A stretch of DNA of 64,000 bases from Diphasiastrum complanatum (GCA_029204225.1 CM055097.1:48072052-48136051); one strand, 5' to 3'; positions 10,401 through 22,290 are shown, counted from the stretch's first letter. Notes: generated by a model not told the origin, from the letters alone. Numbers and translations are program-made.

Positions 10401-11661
10401 AGCAAATAAAAAGAATGGTATCAGCATGACAAAGCCACTATATTGCTGAAAAAGGGAGACGTAATTACTCATATATTGCAGCGTTGAAGTTGTTTAACTA
10501 GTGGAATGAGGGCACTCCAACCGTTAGAAGCTAAGGCAGTGGATGCGCGTCAGAATCTGATCTTCTGTTCCACTCTTGAAGAATGGGCATCATAGAATAA
10601 CATATATAATATTTGATATGAGGACTATAATATGCAATTATTTTGATACTATGTTCAAGAGTTGAACGTGATTACTTGTTCATTATAAGCACTACGGTTG
10701 AAGTATCGATCGTTCTCCATGCATGGGCTGATGATATTCGTGCCGGGAACCGCAAATGAGCTGTAGCCACTTACAATTCTATAATGTCAACGTCAATATT
10801 AAGCTATATGTGAGCAGACATTGTTCTTTTACTCCATTGACCTTTTGAAGAGATATTCAAGCAGGTATTTGAAAGTTAATAATGCTCTTATCATGAGGTG
10901 CTGATCTCAAGACAGTGCCTAACCAGATTATACTGAGAACTATTTGCAGTTTGAGCTAATCACGAAGAAACCAGTCTAGTTCTAATCGCTGGCTTATCGA
11001 TTGAATAGTAACTGAGAGCAAAACATCTATGACATTAGTAGTTGCAAGATCCACAGTGGTCTACTATGATTGTTGTACTATGTAGTATATGCGTAGCTTC
11101 ATGATAGATTTTTTAATCACAAAAATCCGGAAAGAATCCCGCCTACTCTTCTGTAGTGACATATGAATTAGATGGTCTTCTGGTTGATCCTGTTACTAGT
11201 GTGACGTAATTGCTAATCTAGTAGATTTATAGAGTTCTTTCTTATTTCTCTAAAAATTTAAGCGAAATATGGGATATATTGCTGCCATCACAGTACAAAT
11301 TTGCTTCTACAATTCAGGAATTCAGATGGCCATCCGGGCTATGTTCACAGATCACCTATTTCGGCTTAGCTGGAGCGATCTTCTGCTTGGAATGATTCAT
11401 GATATGAGCCTCAAATCGACAAGAACAGGAACAGGCCAAAGAATCTTACTGGTTATCTGGCAGCACCACTTTGCTCTCAAGTGTCAGCTTTCTACCACTG
11501 TTTCTGAAAAAGGAAATATCCCTGGCCAGTCGGGTAAATCTTTGAGTGGTTGATCCATCCGATTCATCTGCAAATTCCTGCACTTCATATTCTTGATTTG
11601 CAGTTCTGTCAGCTTTATCTGCAGTTGGGAATTTCTTCATCTTTCTTGATAAAGCTTGCAT
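3790..11661 (-). CDS. SKOR: Outward-rectifying Shaker-type K+ channel (SKOR/GORK-like), 13 exons, two frameshifts
   Basis: This encodes a six-segment voltage-gated K+ channel which in plants releases K+ across the plasma membrane (xylem loading, guard cells). Exons on the minus strand: 11661-11450, 10385-10161, 9907-9844, 9739-9400, 8564-8269, 7659-7579, 7345-7247, 6999-6778, 6664-6476, 5340-5265, 5146-4851, 4699-4542, 4425-3790; every junction is GT-AG and phases agree. The start is the first in-frame ATG after an upstream stop. About 963 residues result if two extra single bases are discounted: one near 4935-4942 (ankyrin) and one near 3913-3925 (KHA). Domain order is S1-S6, TVGYGD filter, C-linker, cNBD, ankyrin repeats, KHA. 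It is longer than SKOR of flowering plants (about 830 residues) because of a linker before KHA. The family call is secure. Whether the gene is intact depends on those two bases, which could be sequence errors or pseudogene lesions. An upstream 5' exon cannot be excluded. Confidence 0.93.
4542..6664 (-). CDS. SKOR: SKOR-like exons 9-12, ankyrin repeats with a frameshift
   Basis: Exons 9-12 give about five ankyrin repeats: AAVFRGDLQQVKSLIKAG, then DYDGRTPL|HLAASRGYEDMVLCLI across the exon 9/10 junction, NTPLMEAVKCGYDNIISLL, CNAVINGDLGFLKRLLQ, and DPNATDYDHRT. After HRT the frame slips: one extra base at about 4935-4942 would give a stop after 9 further codons, while the next frame reads on as a perfect repeat (PLHIAAAEGF, KLLLNAGANILAKDR). 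Exon 12 continues WGRTPLHEGHRSRNKVLISLLEKAKE. Intron 9 is 1135 bp and shows no inserted gene. The ankyrin region of Shaker channels is a docking surface for regulatory partners. Confidence 0.93.
6778..7659 (-). CDS. SKOR: SKOR-like exons 6-8, cyclic-nucleotide-binding-like domain
   Basis: Exon 6 (7659-7579) encodes ALYRSEVEHVPLFKNCSNEF and exon 7 (7345-7247) EEYFLPGEVIMEQG with YIVSHGLL. Exon 8 (6999-6778) encodes DDGSEEIISQLEP, FGKVAVLSSVPQPYTVRV and LCKLLRLDKQSL. Together they form the cNBD-like fold (about residues 405-513) that controls tetramer assembly and gating in this family. All three exons are multiples of three (81, 99 and 222 bp), so skipping any one would keep the frame. Confidence 0.95.
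8269..8564 (-). CDS. SKOR: SKOR-like exon 5, filter end, S6 and C-linker
   Basis: The exon completes the K+ filter as YGDIHAVNPKEM and continues through S6 (VFVMIYVSFDMILGAYLIGN), the hinge-like NMTALIVKGS, and the C-linker (FRDKMAMLIKYMNR, RYESKFMEESIIEDLPVSIRAK), about residues 282-379. The acceptor is TTGCAG|GTTATGG and the donor AAG|GTCGGG. No lesion is seen in the ion-conducting part of the protein. Confidence 0.95.
8759..8829. repeat. Perfect 28-bp inverted repeat (hairpin) in intron 4
   Basis: Arm 8759-8786 is the exact reverse complement of arm 8802-8829, with a 15-base loop at 8787-8801. The arms begin GAGAGACATGCACTCCC. The hairpin lies wholly within intron 4 of the SKOR-like gene, so the pre-mRNA would contain a stable stem. 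It has no target-site duplication I can see and no terminal repeats of a MITE beyond the arms. It could be a young foldback, a small-RNA precursor, or an assembly palindrome. Confidence 0.9.
9400..10385 (-). CDS. SKOR: SKOR-like exons 2-4, voltage sensor and pore helix
   Basis: Exon 2 (10385-10161) holds S1 (WWIKLVLVWAVYSSFF, about residues 75-92), the family signature FTPLEFGFF and S2 (LLAQLVFLADIIVTFFVAY). Exon 3 (9907-9844, only 64 bp) holds S3 with DLLGCMPWD. Exon 4 (9739-9400) holds S4 with regularly spaced arginines (RFLVWVRLYRVRKV), S5 around ELYCTHTAACIFYYLA, and the pore helix up to TMSTVG. The exon 4 donor falls inside the selectivity filter, after the first base of the codon for the glycine that follows TV. 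Introns 2 and 3 are 253 and 104 bp. Confidence 0.95.
11450..11661 (-). CDS. SKOR: SKOR-like exon 1, cytosolic N-terminus
   Basis: Exon 1 encodes residues 1-71, a hydrophilic segment opening MQALSRKMKKFP. It carries an acidic stretch EYEVQEFADESDG that parallels the start of known SKOR proteins, and ends at VVLPDN, just before S1. The donor is CA|GTAAGA; the codon is completed by the first base of exon 2. The frame stays open upstream to a stop near 11731, and TTTAAG at about 11698-11703 could be an acceptor, so an additional 5' exon remains possible. Confidence 0.85.
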
Positions 11662-14352
11662 TGTCTTCTGAAGAATCTCTAGCAACTGACTCTTTTTCCT
11701 TAAATACAGAAAAACAAAATCATTCTATGCAATTATAATTACTACCCTAGCTCTGAGTCAACATATGCTCATCTACTGCAAAGTGCAACATCGAAATCCT
11801 ATCACTGCGCATAACAGCATCTAAATTTTTCTGCAACTACACATAAGAATGTCTGCAAAGAACTTTATATGGTGATGTAATTAAGAACCCAATTGAGCAG
11901 TTTAGTAGAGCTGGAGATGCAAACAGTTGTTGATGTAATCTAAACAGGTCAAAAGCATAGTGGGTTTAGGTCGGTAGATGTGCTTGTGGTCTGCCCACAT
12001 GCTACATTGTTGGTATCTTTTAGTTATATATAATCTGTCTTATAGCTGAGTGCCGCAATACCTGAATTTGCTGCAAACAGAATGCTGTCAATTGGCCTAA
12101 TGCAGCAAAAATATGGTGGGCCAATCAATGGTGATAATAGATTATATTTATGTTCTTTGTTTTGAGTTTACCAATCCACTAGCACTAAAGTGCATCTTGG
12201 TCTTCCTTAGTATTCATGTATTTAATATTTATCTTATTTTGCTGCAAACTACCTATAGGAAATGATCTTTCTAGCAGCGTTAGTGACCTTGTGCAGAGTA
12301 AAGGAGATGGGTCATCCCCTACCCAATGGGGGTAACCCCAGGCGGGGGCGGGGAAGAAAGGGTGTGATGCCCAATCTACCAGAGATGCAAATATCATTTG
12401 GGATTTAAGTTTCTTCTTCTTTTATTGCTGAGAATGCGTAAAATCGTTTTTTGCTTTTTCATGGAGAAAAAGGATGTGTCTCACAAAACGTAATTTCTGT
12501 GCCTCCTTTTTTTTTCCCAAAATTTTTTACATGCACCTTCCGGGATGCAAAAGGTGCATTTAGAAAAAAATTACAACAACAAAAAAAGGAGAAAAATAAG
12601 AAGAAAAAAAGGTTTTCACGCCGCAAAAGGTCACCTCCTCAGTCGTTCCGCCAGTAAAATGCTAGCATTGATCCTTTGTGTCGTGTCAAAATCATTTGAG
12701 AAGTCACAGCAAACTTAGTAAGGGTTAAGGGTGACATTGTAAGTAACTTTAAGAACAACCCAAACCACACAAAGGTTTTTCTCGTAAATTATACACACAA
12801 TTCTACTAACTTTTACCCAAATATATTGTAAATTGTTTATGGAAAACTCATGCATCAGTTTTTAGAATAGGTTGATCTAGTAGATTGAATCTATCAAAAG
12901 ATTTGTGGACCATAACAAAAATGTAATCCTAATTATAAACTTTTGCAATTTATTAAGTAGAAACAATTTTGTGACTCGGACATTTTCATTTTGAGATAAT
13001 TTATGCTTCATTTCAAAAAATCGTATCGTTAAGGGAAATTTTCCATAAGCATAATTGCATCATTTATCTGGGTGAACTTTGTGCATAGTGATTGTTTATG
13101 AGATAGGTCAGACTGGTTCTATAAAATAACTCCAATATAGATGCTTATCTTCTCTCTTGTATGACCTCGAGGAGAGGAAAGAAGGTTCTAAAATAGGGAA
13201 TGGTTTATAACTCGATCAAACCTCCAATTGGAACTATTGCGGGACTTTTTAGTGTTGGATGGGTTTTAATGTGTATCAAAGATATAACAAATATAGCATT
13301 TTAGAATGTTACTAAATTAGTCCTATAGTTACAAATTCTTACAAATTACATTCACCAAAAATGTAGATACATCAAATCACTAAAGAAAAATTCACCTAGC
13401 CTCTCAACGATTCAAAAATAGCAAAAACCAACAACACAATACAAACAAAAATGTGAACAAATCAACATGAAAACTATTTCCCATATGTTAACGGCCTTCT
13501 AATTGTAGAATAATAGTGGCTAGATTTATGGTGTCAATCCTTCCAAGTTCACCAACATACATTTCTCCAACATTAACACTATCACCTCCTTCCTTCTCTT
13601 CCATGTTTTCACATATGCACAATTCAAATTATGATTTAGCTCTATGATAGTACAGTACTTTTTAGACCATAAATGGATCTTAGAAGATCCACAAGAGTGA
13701 TTATGTACTTGCTTAATCAATGCATCAAAAAACTAGTCAACAAATCTTGATCTAGATTGGCAATTTGACTCACAAAAAGCATTGATAATCAAAAAACAAG
13801 ATCATAGACTCAAATCCGAGCCCACACGCATGAAGAGCAACCTGTTGTACGGATTTAGAATAGTATTTGAAGTCCACAAAGTGATGGGTTTTTTTAATTC
13901 TCAAAATCAATGTACATAGAGAGTAGAAACTCGAGATTGCCAAATGAGCTCCAAAAATAATCTATCTTCTCACTATGGGAACCTGGAATACATAGCAAAA
14001 CTCACTTTGTAAAGTGAGGTGAATTTCCAGCATGTGATAAGGAAGTTAACTCACTCTCTTTGCCCTAAAATGAAACCCTTGTCTATTTCCTAGAGTCATG
14101 TTTGGTAGGTGCATGGTTGATCAAAATCTCATCACAAATCAAGGTCTAGATCCTATAAAGTAGGGATCTCTACCAAATGGACACAACCACTCCTCTTGAC
14201 TCGAGCTAATTTACATTAGATGTAGATTGCCACGTGGCACTTTGGCCATACAAGTGTAGAATCAAAATATAGATAAAAATGTACAATATTCTACATGGGT
14301 AGATTTGCCAATGTTGGCAAAGTTTCATAGCTCTCACCCTTGTGTGTACATT
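11662..14352. other. AT-rich intergenic DNA upstream of the channel gene
   Basis: This is the presumed promoter and 5' flank of the SKOR-like gene followed by AT-rich DNA. I see no coding pattern, RNA gene or recognisable element. A purine/A-rich tract lies at about 12546-12620. Open frames here are short and show no family motif. Confidence 0.5.
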
Positions 14353-14960
14353 GTTGGATTTATTCTCCTACTTTTCCTAAATCCCATAGTTAATCTTGAT
14401 TCATTCATATTGCTGCATAATTACTCACATTGTTGCACAGTCTACAGAAATACATGTGATTTGAAGACATGTATCTACGCAATATTCAAACTATCGAAGA
14501 AGGCCAAATTATCGAAGGAGTGTCAAGTATTGACGAGTGCTTGAATGTTTGATTCAAGCAACTATTCGAACATTGGAACCCATGTCGCCCTCAACTCCAA
14601 CTACTTGACTGACTCCGACTCGAATCGACAAATTATCGAATTCAACTACTCACATGGTACCATTCAAATAAAGCTGGTCACCCATACTAGTTGTTTTTGA
14701 TATTGTGCAACTGCTTTGACAATGATAGCAGCTATGGTCACCACCTATTCGAATAGTGACAACCACGATTGTTGCCTACCTGGACAATGGCACCCATGAT
14801 CGCTACCAAGATCCACATAGGACAACATAAGCTCAATATCCTTTAAGCTTTGTATATATCTGCACACATATTAGATACAGTAATTAAGAAAAAGAAGAGA
14901 GATCAATTATCATTCTATTATTTTTTTATCAGATAACCAAGCTATCAACATTGTAAAAAT
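14353..14960 (+). repeat. Diverged copy of the copia LTR seen intact at 25575
   Basis: It opens TGTTGGATTTATTCTCC and then follows the LTR at 25575-26706 block by block: CCTAAATCCCAT, CATTCAT, ACTCACATTGTTGCACA, ACATGTGA, GACAATGATAG and CTTTGTA...ATCTGCAC. Divergence is heavy, with many small gaps, so this is an old copy. The right end fades near 14960 and no CCAACA terminus is seen. No copia internal sequence adjoins it, so it is a solo or truncated LTR. Confidence 0.7.
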
Positions 14961-15087
14961 CGATCCTCAGACATAATAGATGTTTACACATTATTAGATT
15001 TAGCTAGAGGATCAGAATAAGCTATCGAACAACCTTCGAATCTTCGTAGCCATTACAGAACCAAAAGTTAGTTTTGAGCACATGGTT

Positions 15088-15155
15088 AGTTGTTGACATT
15101 GACGTGGATCCATAACAAAGAGTCACCTCGTGCCAATAGTACATTGACTCGTGCA
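15088..15155. repeat. Fragment of a chromovirus LTR
   Basis: The segment TGACGTGGATCCATAAC...GAGTCACC...TGCCAAT...ACATTGAC matches, with scattered differences, the LTR of the chromovirus at 55626-59482 (about 55996-56055). It is a short, old fragment next to the diverged copia LTR, in the plus-strand sense of that LTR sequence, which is the reverse of the element's transcription. Confidence 0.7.
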
Positions 15156-16189
15156 TCTATCCAAGAAACAGTGAATTTGTAAGTCTCACATTCATATTTG
15201 CCCAATCATTACATGAATATTTATTTCGGATAAAAAATGATAGAAAAAACCTTTGAAATTTCACAAAGAATTTGGCCTCTTTGCCTATCTCAAAGGAAGT
15301 TTTCTTCATTAAAAATCGATCGATAAAATTCATTTTTTTAATCCAAGACTTATGTGAATTTTGGTATTGTAACAGATCTATACAATACTGCATCTTGCAT
15401 TGTATGACTCATTATCCCCAAACTGTGTAATTGCAACTGAAAAAATGCAGGCACTAAACCCATTACATAGTTCCTGGAAAGTCCAACAAATCAAAGCCCA
15501 ATACGTTGCAAAATCTTTGCAAAAGAAAGGGAGAAAATAAAAAAAACAATTTAACAAATACAAACAAACCCATGCACACCCACACCCCCTCCCCCCCCAC
15601 GCACACACACACACACGCACACACACACACACCCGCTTTTCCCCAAGCCCCTTATTAGAAACTTTGAAGTTTCTAAACAAAGACACCCCTCTGATATCAC
15701 TATGAATACGTCCACCAAAGATCAAAAGACTAGGAATGCTGAATCCATAGAACAAAAAAGAAACGGGCAAACCTACCCAACCAAACCTAAATCGATTGGA
15801 TCTAGCCCCCAAGTTATGGATCTACCAATCAATGCTCAATAGGAGAGAGATGTCACTACCAATACCACAATCAGGCATACACTAGTGAGATCCCAATGGA
15901 TATACTTATACCCTCCATGGGCCATGCACCACTAGTAGTGTGACTGTGACAATAGACATTTGATGGAAAGACCTTGAAGTGTAGATTGAGAAGACTAAGT
16001 CACCAAGGGTCATTGATGCATCATTTTGATGTTTGGATCTAATCTTTGAGGGTAGGCAGGTGTGCCCACTTGGTGTTTTTAATATCATTATGGTTCAATG
16101 CCCTTGATCTCAAAAAATTTGTCAAAAATTGATGTCTCTCTCAAGCTAGTCAAGTGATAAGGAAATCTAGGACATTGTTTGCAATCAAA
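15156..16189. other. Gene-free DNA
   Basis: Apart from the CA microsatellite at 15571-15634 I see no gene, RNA or element here. Open frames over the CA tract are artefacts of simple sequence. Confidence 0.5.
15571..15634. repeat. (CA)n microsatellite with a poly-C run
   Basis: This is an alternating CA tract, interrupted twice by CG dinucleotides, preceded by two C runs. It is a simple-sequence repeat. Confidence 0.9.
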
Positions 16190-17010
16190 TCTTTTCAAAT
16201 CCATTCCAACTATAAAGAGATAGAGTCATCGGTCTTTGTAGACTTCAATAGGGGTGGTTGGATCTGATTCTGTTGTGGTGTGATTTGATTCAAATTTGTG
16301 GTGCTTTCATCTTGCTGATCAAAGCAAGGTCTAGATTTTGATGTGGTGTGATTCTAGAGTTTTTGATCTAGATCTTGGGAGATATTGCTAGTACTTTGGT
16401 CTTGTTCAAATCTAGTTGTTTTGAGGTCACAAAGTCATTATTGGAGTCCTTTCACACATGTGTACTTTGTGTACAAGAAAATTTGAAGTGTACACATGAT
16501 TGTGTAAAGCTCAAATTGGTTCAAGCCAAGCTTTCTTTGTGAGAGTGTAAGGGTCAAATTGTGATCTCATTGGGTGTCTAGAACAGAGAGGAGTCCATAT
16601 TTGAGAGTACCTTATTGGTTGAGATCTTGGTGAATCTCTAGTTCTCAACTTTTTCAAATTGTTCAACCTAGTCAACATTGGTGAAATTTTTATGACATAG
16701 TTTGTTTCCAAACCAGTTCAAATTCAATCCAACTCTAAAGGTTAGAGTATTTGTGTCAAGAGTGAGTCAAAAAGGGGTGATTGAGTCTAATTTTTATTTT
16801 TTTGAAGCAAATCTTGCATGTAAAGTTTGTGTGATCTAGACGAGATCCATTTTTCACATTGACTAGATTTTGGGTGAAGATTGATTCTTAGATTTGTGAT
16901 CTAGATCGTTTGTAGACCTTTCTAGATATTTGACGTGTTCAAATGTAGTTTCTTGAGGGTCACAAAATCACTTTGAAGAATCATTTCACAAGTTTGTACT
17001 TTGTGTACAA
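16190..17010. repeat. Two diverged direct repeats, about 530 bp apart
   Basis: Blocks at 16196-16480 recur at 16721-17010: CCAACT...AAAG...AGAGT, GATCTAGATC, then GTTCAAAT.TAGTT..TTGAGG.TCACAAA.TCA, then TTTCACA..TGTGTACTTTG-like text ending TTTGTGTACAAG. The second copy ends directly before the copia gag zinc knuckle at 17031, so the repeats may belong to the leader or LTR of that element. Confidence 0.55.
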
Positions 17011-17030
17011 GTACTTCCTCATCATGGCAT

Positions 17031-17757
17031 CAATAGGAGGCAAGTCACATGCAATTATTGTGGCAAGAAGGGGCACTTAGCCTTGAAGTGCTACAAGAAG
17101 GAAAAGGATGAAAGAAAGCAAGAAGAAAGGCAAGGGAACTCCATCAATCATGAGGGAGATGGCTTCAATGAGAAGGAGTCATTCATGGCATGCATGGGTA
17201 CATCATCAATTTCTATGGAGGAAGATCCTTGATGGATTGATAGTGGGGTGAGCTCACATGTCACAAGGAAAAGGGAGTATTTCTCTTCATTTTCATCATG
17301 TTCTAAGAAGTCTATTCTTGTTGCAAATGGTGATAAATGTGAGATTCATGGGAGAGGAACCATTCCTATTTGGCTTGAATCAAGAAGGAGAGCAAAGCTT
17401 CAAAATGTCTTGTATGTCCCTTCAACGTCTACAAATTTGTTGAGTGTAAGTCAATTGATTGACAATGGATGCAATGTCAAGTTTGATTGCAATACTTGAT
17501 TTATCATCAAGAAAGAAAATGTCATTGCCAATGGGATTAGAGATGGTAGGCTTTTCATACTTGATCTTTGTGTTAGAATTAATCATAATTTGGATTTGAT
17601 GGAAGCCAAGGGAGAGCTTGTTTCTCTAGAGGAGAAATTGGAGCATTCAAATCACAAATCCACGGATGTTGGCTTTGATGCCAAGAATGTTGTTTCAAGT
17701 GTGAATGAAAGTGCTTCGAATTTTGTTGGTGTCAAGGCTCAAGGAGTCGTCACGTGA
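17031..17757 (+). pseudogene. Ty1/copia Gag-protease remnant
   Basis: The frame begins with a retroviral-type zinc knuckle CNYCGKKGHLALKC (CX2CX4HX4C) and a lysine-rich tail. The aspartic protease follows at about 17235: WIDSGVSSHVT, where the DSG active-site triad is intact, then VLYVPSTSTNLLSVSQLIDNG. A TGA at 17232-17234 separates the two and another stop (17498-17500) interrupts the protease. Sequence up to 17757 is probably the start of the integrase region but has lost its motifs. Gag upstream of the knuckle is absent. Confidence 0.85.
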
Positions 17758-17985
17758 AGAAGAAGGTGTAGAGCATCAATTTCTATAACCAAGCACACCA
17801 AGGGGATCATCAAGATCCAAGGAGGAGCCATCAAGGCTTCTTTGCACGATCAAGGATATGAAAGGGAAGGCAAAATCTCATCCACTTATAACACTTCTAG
17901 AAGATGAAACTAATGTTGGCCACCCTAAAGTTCTAAATTGAATAAGTTTGAAAGGATCGTAAGGCCCGAAGAGAAGACCTTTTGA

Positions 17986-18032
17986 GGTTTGATTTTCTTA
18001 GTGACATATTTACAAAACCGAGAAATTTGTAA
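17986..18032 (+). pseudogene. Tail of a copia RNase H
   Basis: The frame reads FDFLSDIFTKPRN and a stop at 18030-18032. DIFTKP is the hallmark of the last residues of copia RNase H. Since it follows the protease remnant by only about 230 bp, the integrase, RT and most of RNase H were lost by an internal deletion. Evidence is limited to this short motif. Confidence 0.55.
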
Positions 18033-21000
18033 GATGGATTCAACTACGCAAATATAAGATAAATTAATTGCAACTTCCTTTGCACAAATAATTAATTCAT
18101 GTTATTAGAGAATTCTAGTTGAATCACAATATTAAGTTTGTTTTTAAGTGAAAAATTTCCTACTCATTCTCTCATATTTCTTGATCTGTCAGCTTCAAGG
18201 ATTCTAGGGCAACATTACAATTCCCTTTAGTCACCATAAAGATTAAGAAAAATTGTAAAAGAAAACTTGAGCCGGGATTTGTACTTTGAAGTTCGAATTT
18301 AGGAAAATTCTCAAGAGCTTCACATAGTAACATTTTGCTAAACTCAATAGTTATATGAGTTATTCTGGAGGAAGAACCTGTGGTATGAGACGCTCCAAAG
18401 GGAAGATCTTAAACTAATTGAATAAGTTAACCATGGATTGATATTATTAAAGGGTAAACAAATGAATAATCACAAAACTTGATTAAACTCTACAATATGG
18501 CATGTCAAAATCATGACAACAGTTGTGGAATGTGCTACATTTGGCTTACCAACATATTGATGATTGTTAGATTTATGTGTAGGATTTAGAATGAAAGAAA
18601 TTGTTAGTTCTGTTAGATCAAATTTTATAAGAGTCGTTGATAAATATGTACCTATAATATGCTCAAGTGGGACTCATAAAATTGCAAGGGGATAAAACAG
18701 ATGTAGGCTATTTTCAGATACATGAGAATTTTGATATAATCATGAAGGTATCTTCCAAGTCAAGTACAACTGTAATGAAATGATTGAAAATTCGAAATAT
18801 TGTTAGAAATGGAATGAGGGTAGATGTTGGAATAGGAGGGAATTCGTCTTGTGTATGTTGGGATATTGGTGGGATATCAGGCTCAAATTATTGAGATTCC
18901 CTATCGACAATCTCCTCGGTGCATGCACTATGCCTATCGAAAGTCAAATGACTCGGCTAATTCTAATTGATTCTAACTTCGAAGTTGTTAGAATTAATAG
19001 AATTGATTACGTAGGAAAACACAAACTTATGATTGATTAGTTACAAAAATAAAGTCAGACAGATCAGACAAAACTTTAAGAGAGTATCAGGTAGAACGAA
19101 ATAGCATCTAGTTCTTTGTCTGAAGTGGCAGCTAATGTCTCTAAGATAATAAAATCAAGAATTATTCATATAAAAAATGTATATAATGAGAGAAAAGAGA
19201 TATGCCTTCATATATCCATTCTTGTTATCAAGAGTAAAAATATGATTTGTCTTCTTGTATAAGATGCATTAAAAAGTCTTAAAGATTTGATTTTTGATAT
19301 GCTTCTATAATTTGAATGCTATAGCATGGAAAAATTTTCACATGGTAAATGTGAAAGTTTTATGCATAAAGGAACAAATCTAAATATGCCAAGATTGCCT
19401 ACACAATCTCTAACTACGAAACCTAATCAAGATGTAGAAACATCTAAATGATCTTCTATCACTTCAAGTAAATCAAATATGATGAAAAGGCTGTTTCATA
19501 CCTATAAAAAAGCTAAATAACAAAGAGCATAACATTCATAAAGATGAATACACAACAAGTCTTAACCTCCATTTTGTCAAGCGAGACAATGTAGAGAAAA
19601 CTACACAATGTAGAGACAAATTTCCACCTCCAATCTCTTCTTCAAAATAAGCCATGTACAGGCCTTAGTAAAATGATAAAAGAATAGCTATACATAGCTA
19701 TAGTAGGCCAGAATAAGGCTTCCATAACAAGTCCATTTATCTCTAATCTCAACTATCCGAAAAATCAATGGACTAGATTTGACTAGTTTTAGTAACCCAC
19801 TTGTATGCTAGAAATGGAAAATATGACTAAAGAAGAATTTAACTTCCTCTTTGTTGGCCTTAACTTGATATTTGCCAAGATAGAAAAGTTTTTCATAGTC
19901 CCCCTCAAATTCGACCTGACGACTTCATAGTTTGGCCTCTACTTGATACCAAGCGATGATCTATATTTGAAAAACATATGAAACATATAAAGTGTGCCCA
20001 AAAAGATAAAGAATGTGATTACAACTCAAAGACATCATATGTGTTGTACATGAACATGCAAGGTAGCAAAGATCGACTAGAGTTTGTAATTCACATGCGG
20101 TTGTGTACACATAGACATGCCATATATAAGATATTAGAGTAGTATGCCATCTCACATATGTGACAATGAAAAGAAACCAAATGAAATAAATAAAAATATA
20201 TAAAGAGAAAAAGTAGCTATCATATGGTTAGAATTACTGAGCAATCATTGACAATATCAATTTCTTTTGTCAACACAATATGAAAACATTTCAACAGTTT
20301 GTTGGTTCTATCATGATATGAACTTGATATCTCAAGCCAATCTTGTTCATACTATGAATCTTTTTGATAAATTCATTTATGCATGCAATGTATTTTCAAT
20401 GGGTTAGTTGGTTATCTTTATTCATATGGCTTTTTGTTTACCATATTGAATTAGTTTTATTGGTCAGACTCTATGAAATTCAAGGCATTGTGCTCTGCTC
20501 TTATTGATATGATAGTTCATAGAAAAATCAAAAAGAAAAAAGGAATTTGTTTGACTAATGTAGAAAGGTACTAACGTAACTAGATTTTGATTTTAACTCA
20601 TTGATAATATTGCATGAGATAGTTGTTGGCATTGATCTTCTGAGAAGCATTATGTAATCAATGGATGCCTTAGTACCTTGAATCAAATAATTTTTTTTAG
20701 ACAATATATGTAGTTTGAGAAGGTATACATATAAAATCATAAAACTAACAATAGCACAACATCATAATAAATGGAATGAGATTTCATATATTTGTCTTGA
20801 AAAAAATTGACATAATGGCTTCACCATTGCACTTTTTCATAAAAGGACTACCACATGCAACACATATGGAACACATGTATGATGTTGTTGTAGTAAGAGT
20901 GAAAGGCTTCAATTGTATAAGTTCAATGGTCTAGATCAAAATGAAAAAAAACCATGTAGAAGATTACAATTCCTACATAAGAATGAAGTACAAAGAATAG

Positions 21001-21879
21001 GAATTTCATCCTCCAAATTTTTTGAGTTAAAAATAGCATATGATTTATCAAAAATCACTTCAAAAGGAGTGCAATCTTATTGAAACGATGCTAATAGAAT
21101 TCATGCAAACAAATGATAAAATATACATCTTGCTTAGAAAAAAAAAAAAAGCATCCAAGTAATACATCAATTTTGACATATTATCATAATGGTTGCACTT
21201 GTTCTCTACTCATCTCACATCAGAAAAGATAGTGGGAAGACATTTCAATAATATACTAGTGACATCATAATTTTGGGATTTTGTGGTTGTTATGTTTATT
21301 AATGTTTTTTACACATATTCAATATTTATTTTTTAACAACATATGACATATACAATATGGGTGGAAATTTCAATTTAAAAATAAAATAAAATAAAATCAA
21401 TAATTATGTGGTAATGCTTCATTCATATGCTTTTTATTTTCTAGATTCACATCATCTTATTGGTAATTTATGTTATGATGTATACAATTTGTGTATAGCT
21501 CAATCGTGATGTCATTGTTATAATAGAAATACTTATTTAATATATTTGAAAGTCGATTGTCGAAAAACTTTCTAGCTTCCCCATTATGGTTAGTTCAAGC
21601 ATGCTACAAAAGGACATGTACAGTTCAAAATTGCTTTAAATATTGAATGTAATAAATCATCATGTAATCAAAGTTGATATCATTGATGTTGGCATGCATA
21701 TAGATTATAAGATATCACAAATGGCATGTTATGTTCCATAAGTAACAACTTTGTAGGACCACTACATCATACAAGGATGTCATCATGATGTGTGTCATTC
21801 ACATAGAAGAGAGTACTGGAAATTATTAGATGAAATGTGTGTAGTTCAATAGAGGTAACTTTTAAATTACAAGAATGTT
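18033..21879. other. AT-rich DNA without recognisable features
   Basis: I scanned both strands for catalytic motifs of transposases and reverse transcriptases, for tRNA-like boxes and for terminal repeats, and found nothing convincing. Short A tracts and TA-rich stretches are common. If elements lie here they are too decayed to read by eye. Confidence 0.5.
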
Positions 21880-22290
21880 GTTGGCTCTTCTGTGAAGCTG
21901 CAGTACTCGAACTGCGTGTCTTCGCTCCATCGAAGATTGTCAGCGGTCTGGAGGTCTTCTTTGTCTTGTTGACCTTCGAGGTTCGTTTCGTCGGTGCTCG
22001 AACATTTCTTGTTCGTGGGGTCGATCCTCTGCTTCTTGGTGCTCTGGAATCTGGGGCTCTGCATTCTGATTTGATGTATGTCCTTGATCTCCCTGCAGTG
22101 TGAAGATCTCATGGCTTCTTTCGTCTTTCAGTCCAGGGAATGTGGACTCGTCGAACTTCACATCTCTGCTCAAACAGCCTTCTTCGTGGTTGGATCGTAG
22201 AGCCTGTACACATGTGTTCCGTTCGAGTAGCCGGCCATGATTGTTTGCTCGGATTTGTCATCGAGCTTGTATGTGTGCCATTAACATGGG
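21880..22290 (-). pseudogene. Ty1/copia fragment: integrase C-terminus and linker
   Basis: On the minus strand the frames read KLDDKSEQTIMAGYSNGTHVY then LYDPTTKK, followed in another frame by MSRDVKFDES, which is the conserved C-terminal block of copia integrase (GY...YRLYDP...SRDV.F.E). A Glu/Gln/Arg-rich linker ending RRSTRQRRPPDR follows, which normally precedes RT. At least one frameshift separates the two frames. The local GC content is higher than in the neighbouring DNA. No LTR is visible on either side. Confidence 0.85.

Noticed and set aside
15378-15812. A 144-codon minus-strand frame with Cys/Val-rich text.
   Set aside because: It crosses the CA microsatellite and has no family motif; the cysteine-valine run is the microsatellite itself.
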